This document shows, in pieces, positions 1 to 6,779 of a DNA stretch of 9,391 nucleotides. The DNA is taken from positions 1-9,391 of the forward strand of contig CAZTMX010000108.1 in NCBI GenBank assembly GCA_964614855.1, read 5' to 3'. The position numbers and the translations under genes are program-made. The stretch's first letter is position 1. Each line of letters begins with the position of its first letter. The DNA comes from CAWJHE01 sp964614855 (GTDB lineage Bacteria > Chloroflexota > Anaerolineae > Anaerolineales > UBA4823). The notes beneath the pieces were generated by a model. It did not search any database. It was not told the DNA's origin and saw only the letters and a list, made by a program, of their open reading frames with translations.

Positions 1-565
1 GGGCAATAATTTCCTTGACGCCAATGGAAACATCATGAGGATGGTAATCTCCTCGCAATCCTGCCTGCTTTAGCAGCAGTGATTTTGTGCCCTCGGCAAC
101 GACAACCACATCCGCACCAAATTGATCGGGACCAGCCTGGATGCCGATGACGCGACCATTTTCAACCAGCAGCGAGTCGACCGTATACCCAGGGATCAGG
201 TTTGCCCCAACCGCTTCCGCCTGTTCTGCCATCCACGGGTCAAATTTTGCCCGCAAAACGCTAAAAGCATTATAGGGTGCTTCTGCAGCAGCTGCAGTGC
301 GAAAATCCATTCCAACCGAAGCGCCTTCAGACAGCATCACCAACTGGTGACCTGTGATTGCGCGTTCTACCGGAGCGCTTTTCCAAAATTCGGGGTAAAT
401 TTCGCTGACCAGTTTGGAATAGATCAAACCGCCAGAGACATTTTTTTGCCCTGGCGCCTGGCCTCTTTCTACGATCAACACATTCATCCCCGCCTGCGCT
501 AATACATAACCCGTTGTTGCGCCTGCTGGACCTGCTCCCACAATGATCACATCAAACTTTTCCAT
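1..565 (-). CDS. fixC: FixC-type FAD-dependent oxidoreductase (ETF-quinone oxidoreductase-like), N-terminal part
   Basis: The first 188 residues of a flavoprotein are present; the rest lies beyond the left edge. The protein opens with a Rossmann FAD-binding motif (VGAGPAGA, about residues 9-16), followed by an acidic strand end (VERG) and a KNVSGG segment. A VLRAKFD segment and AEGTKSLL, matching the second FAD-contact region, follow. This order resembles E. coli FixC and other electron-transfer-flavoprotein:quinone oxidoreductases, which accept electrons from ETF and pass them to quinone or ferredoxin. The ATG at 565 has a GAGAGG ribosome binding site about 8 bases upstream. The gene follows the 650-1702 carbamoyltransferase by 84 bases, with a strong hairpin between them, so membership of the same transcript is likely but not certain. 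No ETF genes are visible; a FixX-like ferredoxin might follow. A geranylgeranyl-reductase-family flavoprotein is the main alternative. Confidence 0.8.
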   Translation of the reverse strand, partial: MEKFDVIIVGAGPAGATTGYVLAQAGMNVLIVERGQAPGQKNVSGGLIYSKLVSEIYPEFWKSAPVERAITGHQLVMLSEGASVGMDFRTAAAAEAPYNAFSVLRAKFDPWMAEQAEAVGANLIPGYTVDSLLVENGRVIGIQAGPDQFGADVVVVAEGTKSLLLKQAGLRGDYHPHDVSIGVKEIIA

Positions 566-584
566 TAACACACCTCTCTAATTT

Positions 585-625
585 GCCTGCCCGTGCGCCT
601 CGCCTATGAGATGAGGCGCACAGGC
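585..625. terminator. Strong intergenic hairpin between carbamoyltransferase and fixC
   Basis: A perfect 9-bp GC-rich stem (593-601 with 613-621) encloses an 11-base loop. A further 4-bp pairing (585-588 with 622-625) lies across a four-base bulge. It lies between the stop of the carbamoyltransferase (650) and the ribosome binding site of fixC. Neither strand has a clear T-tract after the stem, so it is not a textbook intrinsic terminator. It may instead be a partial terminator, an RNA-stability element or a translation-modulating structure for fixC. The structure is seen directly; the role is inferred. Confidence 0.4.
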
Positions 626-649
626 TTCTAAACAATTCACCCTATGTTG

Positions 650-1702
650 CTAGGGGATAATGCAGGCCATGACGCCTTTCTGGGCGTGCAGGCGGTTCTC
701 AGCTTCATTGTAGCATGCCAGGCCCCACTTGCCGTCCAACACTTCGTTGGTAACTTCTGCGTTACGTTCGCAGGGGAGGCAGTGCATGTACTGTGCATCC
801 GGTTTGGCCATGTTCATGCGGCGTTCGTCAGCAATCCAGTCCTTGTACTTGCTGAACAATTTGACCATCTCATCCTTTTCGGGCTTCTGGGTGACTGGCG
901 GCAGCAGGTCAAGGCAGACATAGTTCTTGGCGTACACAATATCGGCGCCTTCGCAGGCATCTTCCATGCGGTCAGAAACGGTGAAGGAACCACCGTTGAG
1001 TTCCACATTCGCCTTGATCGCGGCTTCGATTTCCGGATCGATGCGCATCTCAGGCGGACGAGAGAAAACGATGTCCGCGCCGTAGAAGCTGGAAGCGTAC
1101 ATGAAATCGTGGTGCGGGGCGATGGGTTTGCTCGGGCTTGAACCCCAGGTCCAGGTTACACCCAGTTTGCGTCCGCGCAGATCGCGACCGAACATCTCGC
1201 GCAGGGTCATCACATCGGCCATACCCTGGCAAGGGTGGTACTTGTTGTCTTCCATATCGATGACGGGCACGGTGGACCACTTGGCAAATTCACGAATGAT
1301 CTTGGTGGCTTTGTCGTATTCCCAACCCACTTTGTCGCCCAGGATGCGGACGGCGATGCAGTCACCCATGCGAGAGAGCACGCGAGCCATATCGGAAATG
1401 CGCTCGGAGCCGTAGCCGACATCTTCGCCTTCCAGGGTGGGCAGGCGGACAGCATCGGGCTGCAAGAAGTGCGCGTGACCGCCCAGCTGGAAGATACCAG
1501 CTTCGAAGCTGTTGCGGGTGCGCAGGGAGGGGTTGAAGAACATCATGAACAGGGTGCGGCCGCGTAGAATATCATCGTGCGGGCGGCGGATGGTGTTGTC
1601 CAGTTTCAACTTCAGACCAACATCCAACATGGTGTCGATTTCTTCTTTGGTGAAATCTTGCAGCGAAATAAAATCACGTCCTTTTAAACCTTCAGTAATC
1701 AT
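650..1702 (-). CDS. Carbamoyltransferase of the N-acetylornithine-carbamoyltransferase-like (knotted) type; candidate oxamate carbamoyltransferase
   Basis: A complete 350-residue carbamoyltransferase. The carbamoyl-phosphate loop reads SLRTR (59-63), as in acetylornithine carbamoyltransferases, instead of the usual STRTR. HPCQ (156-159) is the second carbamoyl-phosphate motif, and HCLP (307-310) with the C-terminal ENRLHAQK (335-342) completes the set. The TWTWGSSPSKP segment (183-193) sits where the knotted transcarbamylases (AOTCase, YgeW) have a TW motif. The residues after HCLP (CERN) differ from the LRRN that I recall for acetylornithine enzymes, hinting at another substrate. The ATG at 1702 has AAGGAG upstream at good spacing. 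It lies 61 bases after the thioredoxin-like gene in a ureide-degradation cluster with no arginine-biosynthesis genes. By context it may split oxalurate with phosphate into oxamate and carbamoyl phosphate for the carbamate kinase. Family assignment is firm; substrate is inference. True acetylornithine carbamoyltransferase remains possible. Confidence 0.85.
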   Translation of the reverse strand: MITEGLKGRDFISLQDFTKEEIDTMLDVGLKLKLDNTIRRPHDDILRGRTLFMMFFNPSLRTRNSFEAGIFQLGGHAHFLQPDAVRLPTLEGEDVGYGSERISDMARVLSRMGDCIAVRILGDKVGWEYDKATKIIREFAKWSTVPVIDMEDNKYHPCQGMADVMTLREMFGRDLRGRKLGVTWTWGSSPSKPIAPHHDFMYASSFYGADIVFSRPPEMRIDPEIEAAIKANVELNGGSFTVSDRMEDACEGADIVYAKNYVCLDLLPPVTQKPEKDEMVKLFSKYKDWIADERRMNMAKPDAQYMHCLPCERNAEVTNEVLDGKWGLACYNEAENRLHAQKGVMACIIP

Positions 1703-1763
1703 CTTTTGCTCCTTATATAGTAAGTAAGTTTTCCAACCGTTTGTTCGCGGTCGTCATCCCCGG

Positions 1764-2273
1764 CTAGGCCAGAGGTTTACACAAGTTAAACAGTTCTTCA
1801 AAAGTCGCAGCACGCCAGTTCTCTTTGTTCTCTTCGCGCAGCCGGCGGCGTAGTTTGAGCGACTCATCGTCGATCACCTTGGTGGCAATCGCCGGTCTTT
1901 CAATCCAGTTTCCCAGCTCTTTGAAATTCTTGTCAAAGAAAACAAAAACCGGGATAGATTGATACAAACCATCTTTCAGATACGGCTGGATCAGGTCAGG
2001 AGTACTGTCTCGCAGGAATATCCTGACCTGCCATTGTGCAGCCTGGGCAAAACGGATGAGCGGCGGCAGGTTGAACATAACATCGCCGGACCAGGGTTCA
2101 GCAATGACCATGACATTTATGTCGCGCGGGAGATTCTCCACTTCATACAATTGGGTTTCACTCAGCCGGCTTTCTTTAAGCAGTTGATCAAACTTTGCTC
2201 TTTGGTCTTCATTGAAGCGAGCGATAAATTGCTCGACGGTCTCACCTTGCTGAAAAAATTTCTCATCCATCAT
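1764..2273 (-). CDS. Thioredoxin-fold protein lacking the CxxC active site
   Basis: A complete 169-residue protein of the short bacterial thioredoxin-like family whose members usually carry an EPWCGDC active site followed by NLP. Here the site reads EPWSGDV (59-65): both redox cysteines are replaced, one by Ser and one by Val. The rest of the fold signature is kept: NLPPL after the site, the RIFLRD strand (84-89) and the SIPVFVFFD strand with the cis-Pro at 108. The only cysteine is near the C-terminus (165), so a dithiol mechanism is ruled out. There is no signal peptide, so it is cytoplasmic. The ATG at 2273 has an AGGTG site upstream, and only 14 bases separate it from the stop of the reductoisomerase-like gene, implying coupled translation and a shared role. 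It may be a binding or chaperone-like partner of a neighbouring enzyme; its function is unknown. Confidence 0.85.
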   Translation of the reverse strand: MMDEKFFQQGETVEQFIARFNEDQRAKFDQLLKESRLSETQLYEVENLPRDINVMVIAEPWSGDVMFNLPPLIRFAQAAQWQVRIFLRDSTPDLIQPYLKDGLYQSIPVFVFFDKNFKELGNWIERPAIATKVIDDESLKLRRRLREENKENWRAATFEELFNLCKPLA

Positions 2274-2287
2274 GCTTCACCTTTCAC

Positions 2288-3283
2288 CTAATCGCCTTCA
2301 GTATCACCAAAAAGGGCACGCCATTCTCGACCGGTTTTTTCCATCTCGGATTGCGCACGCGTGCGGCGCATACGGTGCAGATGCGGCATACCCAAAGCCC
2401 ACTCCTGCATCCACTGTGCGGCGAAATCGCCTCTTTCGGTTTCATCTAAGATTTTCTCGATCTCTTCCAGGTTGATCACGCGCGGGCCGCGGGTGCGTAC
2501 AGCAAATTCCATCGTGCGGCTGCCGCGTTCGGAGAGGTAGGCTTCGATGCCGATTTCATCCATGACATCTACCACAGAGCGCAAGGAACGGATGGCTTTG
2601 GCATAGGCAAAGTACGGCGGGTACCCGTGTTTGACCATGGTCTCAAAACAAGCGCGCATCAGGTGGATGGCGCCGCCGTAAAGGATCTGTTCTTCAAAGT
2701 TATCGCCTTCGGTCTCGGTCTGGAAGTTCACTTCAACTGTTCCAACGCGCGTGCTGCCGACTGCTTTTGCAATAGCCAGCACAATTTCCTTGGCATCGCC
2801 AGTGACATCCTGATCTACGGCAATGGCGCCGTAAATACCGGAACCTTCAATAAATTTCTCGCGAACCAGGTGTCCCGGAGAGTTGGGTACAAATAATACA
2901 ACATTGACATTCTTGGGAGGGACGATGGCGCCGTAAAGGATATTGAACCCGTGGCAAAAGCTGAAAGTGCTGCCCGGTTTCAGATTGGCGCGAATGGACT
3001 CTCGATAGATCTGGGGTTGGGCTGGGTCAGCCAGGAGCATATGCACCACATCTGCACGGCGGGTGGCTTCCGCAAAATCATAGACTTCAAACCCGTCCAT
3101 TACTGCTTTATCCCAGTCACTGAAGCGATCGCGTGGACCGGCGCCGACTATTACATTCACGCCGCTGTCGCGCATATTCAGTGCCTGCGGTCGCCCCTGG
3201 ATGCCGTACCCCATCACAGCAACCACTTTTCCTCGTAAAACATTCAAACTTACATCGTTGTCACGATAAACCTGGTTCAACAT
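2288..3283 (-). CDS. Ketol-acid reductoisomerase-like NAD(P)-dependent oxidoreductase; candidate ureidoglycolate dehydrogenase
   Basis: A complete 331-residue protein with the architecture and length of class I ketol-acid reductoisomerase (IlvC). The N-terminal Rossmann domain has GYGIQG (25-30), then SFCHGFN with the catalytic-type His at 111, and PGHLVR (136-141). In the C-terminal domain the first metal pair is kept (Asp194 and Glu198 in EGDNFEEQ), and a Ser at 255 matches the substrate-contact Ser. However, the two Glu residues of the partner helix, Glu226 and Glu230 in canonical numbering, align with Lys229 and Ser233. Loss of these metal and substrate ligands argues against branched-chain amino acid synthesis. 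The gene lies directly after ureidoglycine aminohydrolase, where a 2-hydroxyacid oxidation (ureidoglycolate to oxalurate) is needed and no AllD is present, so that role is inferred. The ATG at 3283 has AAGGAG upstream. The fold is certain; the substrate is a hypothesis. Confidence 0.85.
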   Translation of the reverse strand: MLNQVYRDNDVSLNVLRGKVVAVMGYGIQGRPQALNMRDSGVNVIVGAGPRDRFSDWDKAVMDGFEVYDFAEATRRADVVHMLLADPAQPQIYRESIRANLKPGSTFSFCHGFNILYGAIVPPKNVNVVLFVPNSPGHLVREKFIEGSGIYGAIAVDQDVTGDAKEIVLAIAKAVGSTRVGTVEVNFQTETEGDNFEEQILYGGAIHLMRACFETMVKHGYPPYFAYAKAIRSLRSVVDVMDEIGIEAYLSERGSRTMEFAVRTRGPRVINLEEIEKILDETERGDFAAQWMQEWALGMPHLHRMRRTRAQSEMEKTGREWRALFGDTEGD

Positions 3284-3358
3284 TTTCTGTCTCCTTATTC
3301 CTCAGCTATTGTGCGCTCTTGCTATATGAACTACGAGAGCTTTTCCTCACCGAAAAAC

Positions 3359-4153
3359 TCAATCCAAAAAACTGACGTAGTCGCGATTTACATCCTTGTA
3401 CAACAGATAGGCCGATTTGCCCCATCCAGTTGAGTAGTAGAATTGCGGGCACCAGGGAGCCATGTAAATAAAGTCATCCTTCTGGACTTCCATATAGTCA
3501 TGGTTCAGCCAGTAAATCCCTTTTCCATAGAGCCAGTACACTCCATGTTCCATTACATGCGATTCAACAAAACTAAAGTAAACACCCGGGTCAAATACCT
3601 GCAGGTTGATCCCCATATCAAATTGTGTGTTATCGTAAGGGGTCAATATTTGCTGCATATAAGTGTCTGTCGGTTTGGCAGGGACATCACGTTCGTGGGC
3701 AAATATTGGATCGGGAATTGCCAGACCTTCGACTACTTCAAATTTCCGGCGCACCCACACCACACGCGTTGTATCATCCTGTCCATTTTTAAACTGGAAA
3801 GATGAATTTGGCGGCAGCCAGCAGAAATTGCCCTCGCCCATCTTATGTTTTTTACCCTCAAATTCAAATTGAAGGTTGCCCTCAAGGACAAAGAAGAAGT
3901 GTTCAAAAACCTGTTCAATGGGCCGGGTGGTCTTACCATTCGGGAAAATTACCAGTTCATGTTCAACAAATTTGGCTCCCAATTGTGGGCTGGCCATTAC
4001 CTGGGCTTCGATCCCTTCCAGTCCAGGCAAAAAATGTTCAACTCGCTGAGCCCGGGGAAGGAGCATATAACTTCCCGGTTTGTTAATTGCCCTGCAGCGA
4101 GAAGCGATATCGCCTTCGCTTGTTATGATTTTCTCAGTCTGTACGTTTGCCAT
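3359..4153 (-). CDS. allE: (S)-ureidoglycine aminohydrolase (bicupin)
   Basis: A complete 264-residue bicupin, the usual size for bacterial AllE/YlbA. It hydrolyses (S)-ureidoglycine to (S)-ureidoglycolate and ammonia, which preserves the stereocentre for the next enzyme. The C-terminal cupin carries the manganese ligand set Glu197, His199, His203 and Gln237. This spacing matches the Glu, His, His, Gln set of the Arabidopsis enzyme, and a Lys (253) sits sixteen residues after the Gln, as I recall for that enzyme. The N-terminal cupin (about 60-125) has the FFFVLEG and LPPNSSF strands of a structural, metal-free domain. The start at 4153 lies two bases after the stop of the M20 gene, and its GGAGG site lies inside the M20 coding end, so translation is probably coupled. 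No signal peptide is seen; it is cytoplasmic. This is one of the firmest pathway markers here. Confidence 0.93.
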   Translation of the reverse strand: MANVQTEKIITSEGDIASRCRAINKPGSYMLLPRAQRVEHFLPGLEGIEAQVMASPQLGAKFVEHELVIFPNGKTTRPIEQVFEHFFFVLEGNLQFEFEGKKHKMGEGNFCWLPPNSSFQFKNGQDDTTRVVWVRRKFEVVEGLAIPDPIFAHERDVPAKPTDTYMQQILTPYDNTQFDMGINLQVFDPGVYFSFVESHVMEHGVYWLYGKGIYWLNHDYMEVQKDDFIYMAPWCPQFYYSTGWGKSAYLLYKDVNRDYVSFLD

Positions 4154-4155
4154 AA

Positions 4156-5379
4156 TTACTCTTTGCCTCCAAGCATGCGAAATACCAGCAAAGTCAGAAA
4201 GCTCGCAGCTTCAACCAGCTGGTCAACGGAAACAAATTCATCAGTAGAATGAGCCACAGCAGGATCGCTCGGCCCAAATAAAATAATCGGTATTCCATCT
4301 TTTGCAAACCAACGCCCATCGCTTGTTTGGGCATAGCCAGTCAGCGGGCGTTCTACACCTACCAGGTCGGTTAGTGCCTGGTTGGCAGTGATTACAAATG
4401 GATCGGTCGCGGGTGTGTTAATATTTGCCGCTACTTCACCTTGTGAAAACAATTCATAACGCAGCGGTTCAATGAATTGAGCATATTCATCCAGGTATTG
4501 GCGAAGCTCATCCATCGCCATCTCCCGCGTCTCGCCTGGTAGCAAGCGCCGGTCCATCTCCACCTTACATTGTTCGGCTACGATGCTCCATTGTATTCCA
4601 CCGCTGATACGACCGATGTTCAATGTCGCTGGCGGTAGTACCGAAACTCTGCGCGCTTTTAAAACCGGAAAATAATTATCTTGCAGCCAGGTTAGCGCTC
4701 GTGCGCATTTCAAAATTGCATTCTCTCCAGCCCAGGGCATGGCGCCGTGCGCGCTCTTGCCAAAAACGGTCAAGTCAATTCCGCAAGCCACCCGTTCTGC
4801 AATAGCCACCGTATTATCCGTCTGCTCGCCTACTACAAGGTAATCGGTTGCCAGCATCCCTTGTTGGTGCAGCCATTGTGTACCGTACAAACCACCCGAT
4901 TCCTCATCGGAGACAATGACCAGTTTGAGACATCCTTTTAGCGGGTTGCCTGAACGGACGAGTGCGAGCATGGCTATCAACTGAGCGGCAGCGCTGCCTT
5001 TATCATCACCCGCACCTCGCCCGATGATTCTACCGTTTTCCACTGCCCCCTCATAAGGCGGTACAGACCACCGCTTCTCATCGCCAGCAGGGACAGTATC
5101 GATATGAGCATGCAACATCAAACAGGGTTTGCTGGTTGGATCGCCTAGAGTGGCAATCAGGTTGGGCTGGTTTTCCCTTCGCATATGCAATTGATAAGGT
5201 ACATGTGCTTCCTGTAACTTCTCAATCACTACTTGCAATGCCGCCCGGCAATCTCCAGGAGGATAATCGCTGCGCTGCCGGATCAGGTCCTGCAAAATGC
5301 CAACGATTTCAGCCGTGTCAATTTGTCCAAGCAGACTCTGTTCAATCTGAGAAAGGTGTCTGCTTGTCTGACACATCAT
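4156..5379 (-). CDS. M20-family metallohydrolase (ArgE/DapE/YgeY-like); candidate allantoate amidohydrolase
   Basis: A 407-residue di-zinc M20 amidohydrolase, full length for the family. Visible ligands, numbered from the chosen start, are His92 and Asp94 (HIDTVP), the bridging Asp125 (GRGAGDDKG), catalytic Glu159 with Glu160 (SDEESGG), Glu185 (GEQT) and His377 (AHSTDE). The central lid/dimerisation domain (about 195-315) includes the KSAHGAMPWAGENA segment. The motifs match the ArgE/DapE/CPG2 branch, not the hydantoinase/carbamoylase branch that contains AllC. Even so, it sits between allantoinase and ureidoglycine aminohydrolase, exactly where allantoate amidohydrolase is required, so hydrolysis of allantoate is the favoured inference. 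E. coli YgeY, an M20 protein next to a transcarbamylase and carbamate kinase, is a parallel. The ATG at 5379 was chosen because AGGA lies seven bases upstream; an upstream in-frame TTG at 5427 has no usable site. Confidence 0.88.
   Translation of the reverse strand: MMCQTSRHLSQIEQSLLGQIDTAEIVGILQDLIRQRSDYPPGDCRAALQVVIEKLQEAHVPYQLHMRRENQPNLIATLGDPTSKPCLMLHAHIDTVPAGDEKRWSVPPYEGAVENGRIIGRGAGDDKGSAAAQLIAMLALVRSGNPLKGCLKLVIVSDEESGGLYGTQWLHQQGMLATDYLVVGEQTDNTVAIAERVACGIDLTVFGKSAHGAMPWAGENAILKCARALTWLQDNYFPVLKARRVSVLPPATLNIGRISGGIQWSIVAEQCKVEMDRRLLPGETREMAMDELRQYLDEYAQFIEPLRYELFSQGEVAANINTPATDPFVITANQALTDLVGVERPLTGYAQTSDGRWFAKDGIPIILFGPSDPAVAHSTDEFVSVDQLVEAASFLTLLVFRMLGGKE
4166..4170 (-). promoter_or_regulatory. 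Ribosome binding site of allE embedded in the M20 gene end
   Basis: A GGAGG on the minus strand lies within the codons for the Gly-Gly near the end of the M20 protein, 12 bases before the ATG at 4153. The M20 stop and the allE start are separated by only two bases. Ribosomes finishing the M20 gene would therefore pass over and can re-initiate at allE, which fits near-stoichiometric production of two consecutive enzymes. The 12-base spacing is somewhat long. Confidence 0.5.
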
Positions 5380-5386
5380 ACTATAT

Positions 5387-5390
5387 TCCT
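5387..5390 (-). promoter_or_regulatory. Ribosome binding site that decides the M20 start
   Basis: AGGA on the minus strand, seven bases before the ATG at 5379. The alternative TTG at 5427 would add 16 unconserved-looking residues and has an AAGGG only one base away, too close to work. Confidence 0.5.
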
Positions 5391-5437
5391 GCCGCTTTTC
5401 AACCCGTTTGTGCAATATATTAACCAAACCCTTATGG

Positions 5438-6737
5438 CTAATACGCGTAACGATCTTCTCGCTTCACCAGACGGCCGTCACCGGGTTTCGCCAGGATCCG
5501 ACCATCCTTATACACCAATTTCCCACGCACCCAGGTTTGTTTGACCCGGCCTTTGTAAGTGTAGCCGGTAAAGGCGCTGAACTTATTCTTGTTGAAAAGC
5601 ATNNNNNNNNNNGCTAAAGCCGTACAAACGAGCCGGATTGGCGCTCATCATGCGCGCCAGATCGGTGAGGGGTAGATCTCGTTTATTCACACCCTCGCTA
5701 AGCATAATAGTCAACGGCATTTGCACACCGGATATCCCACCCCAGGCTTTCCAGATATTGTCAAGACCCTTTTCTTTCTCTTCCCAATTACATGGAGAGT
5801 GGTCAGAGCCGATCACATCCACCAGACCTTCTTTCACCGTTTCCCACAATGCTTCGACATCATCGCGTGCGCGAAGCGGTGGAGCACATTTGGCTGCCGG
5901 TCCGATCCGCTCGAAATCTTGATGATCAAAAAACAGATAGTGCGTGCAAGTTTCCGATGTGACGTGAGCGCCTTCTTTTTTAGCCTTGGCGATTGCGCGG
6001 ATGCCATCTGCAATGGAGACATGAACCACATGGCCATTGCCGCCGGTCACACCCGCCCAATAGCATACTCGTAGCACTGCTTCCAACTCAGTTTCTGGGG
6101 GGCGCGCCTGGTACCAGGAGGCCCGGTCGGTGCGACCTTGGCCTTTTAGCTGGCGGCTGAGATAGGTAGTCACCCATTCGTTTTCAGCATGAAAACCAAT
6201 GAAATTGCCCATCTCCACTGTCTTTTTCAAACCAGCATAGATCATGTCATCATTCAAGCGCTCATAATCTACACCACTGCCGCTCACAAAGGCTTTGAAT
6301 GCGACAACGCCTCCCTCATTCAACCCGTCCAGATCTTCCAGGTTGTTATCCACAAAACCGCCCCATTGACCATAGTCAATAACAGCTTCAGTTGACACAA
6401 CCTTTCGCTTTAGATCCAGCATTTCCCGGTTTGTCGTCGGTGGGGTGGAATTTAAAGGCATATCCAGGATGGTGGTTGTACCACCTGCGGCAGCTGCCAT
6501 TGTCCCCGTGCGGTAACCTTCCCAGTGCTCGCGACCAGGTTCGTTGAAATGCACGTGTCCATCTACGACCCCTGGTAGAAGCACCTTACCCTGTAAATCT
6601 ACGATTTCACTGGCTTCGATGGATGGGTTGCCGTGCACAACTTCTTCAATTTTCTCACCACGGACAACCACACCACCCAGGAAATCTTCGTTTTCGGTAA
6701 TTACGCGTGCGTTCTTCAAAAACAAGTCAGCGCTCAT
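5438..6737 (-). CDS. allB: Allantoinase (AllB), interrupted by an assembly gap
   Basis: A cyclic amidohydrolase that opens allantoin to allantoate. The first 375 residues precede the gap. They carry the metal His pair (His61, His63 in DGHVHFNEPG), the Lys to be carboxylated (Lys148, FKAF), His183 (GFHAEN), His239 (VHVS) and Asp312 (GSDHSP). The EPGREHWEGYRTGT and WGGISGVQ segments are allantoinase-like and unlike dihydropyrimidinase. After the Ns, 54 further residues (LFNKNKFSAFTG to the TAG at 5438) match the usual allantoinase C-terminus. The frames on the two sides differ by one base across the ten Ns, and about 25-30 residues are missing, so the gap length is arbitrary and this is an assembly break, not a pseudogene. 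The ATG at 6737 is preferred because AAAAGG lies six bases upstream; the adjacent ATG at 6740 is possible. It follows carbamate kinase by 42 bases. Confidence 0.93.
5603..5612. other. Assembly gap (10 Ns) inside allB
   Basis: Ten consecutive Ns, a common placeholder for a scaffold join of unknown size. The allantoinase frame before and after does not match across ten bases, and the missing piece by comparison with E. coli AllB is about 80 bases. Any translation read through the Ns in the upstream frame, ending at 5583, is an artefact. Confidence 0.97.
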
Positions 6738-6779
6738 CATCAACCTTTTCGTGTTACTGATAAAAAATCAAATATCTGC

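Noticed and set aside
644..1141. Plus-strand open frames overlapping the carbamoyltransferase and other genes
   Set aside because: They are antisense to well-supported genes, have no recognisable domains and lack ribosome binding sites.
1703..1763. Promoter or terminator between the thioredoxin-like gene and the carbamoyltransferase
   Set aside because: TATATA is present but no -35 box at proper spacing, and the best stem has only four base pairs.
2288..3283. Simple annotation as IlvC of branched-chain amino acid biosynthesis
   Set aside because: The second pair of metal/substrate Glu residues is replaced, no ilv genes are nearby, and the neighbours are ureide-degrading enzymes.
3284..3358. 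Internal promoter or hairpin between allE and the KARI-like gene
   Set aside because: The only stem has five base pairs with a long loop, and no paired -35/-10 boxes at acceptable spacing are seen.
5380..5427. N-terminal extension of the M20 protein from a TTG at 5427
   Set aside because: No properly spaced ribosome binding site, and the added residues are not part of the family fold; the ATG at 5379 has one.
5583..5602. Allantoinase ending at 5583 in the upstream frame
   Set aside because: The frame passes through arbitrary-length Ns; the true C-terminus is in another frame and runs to 5438.
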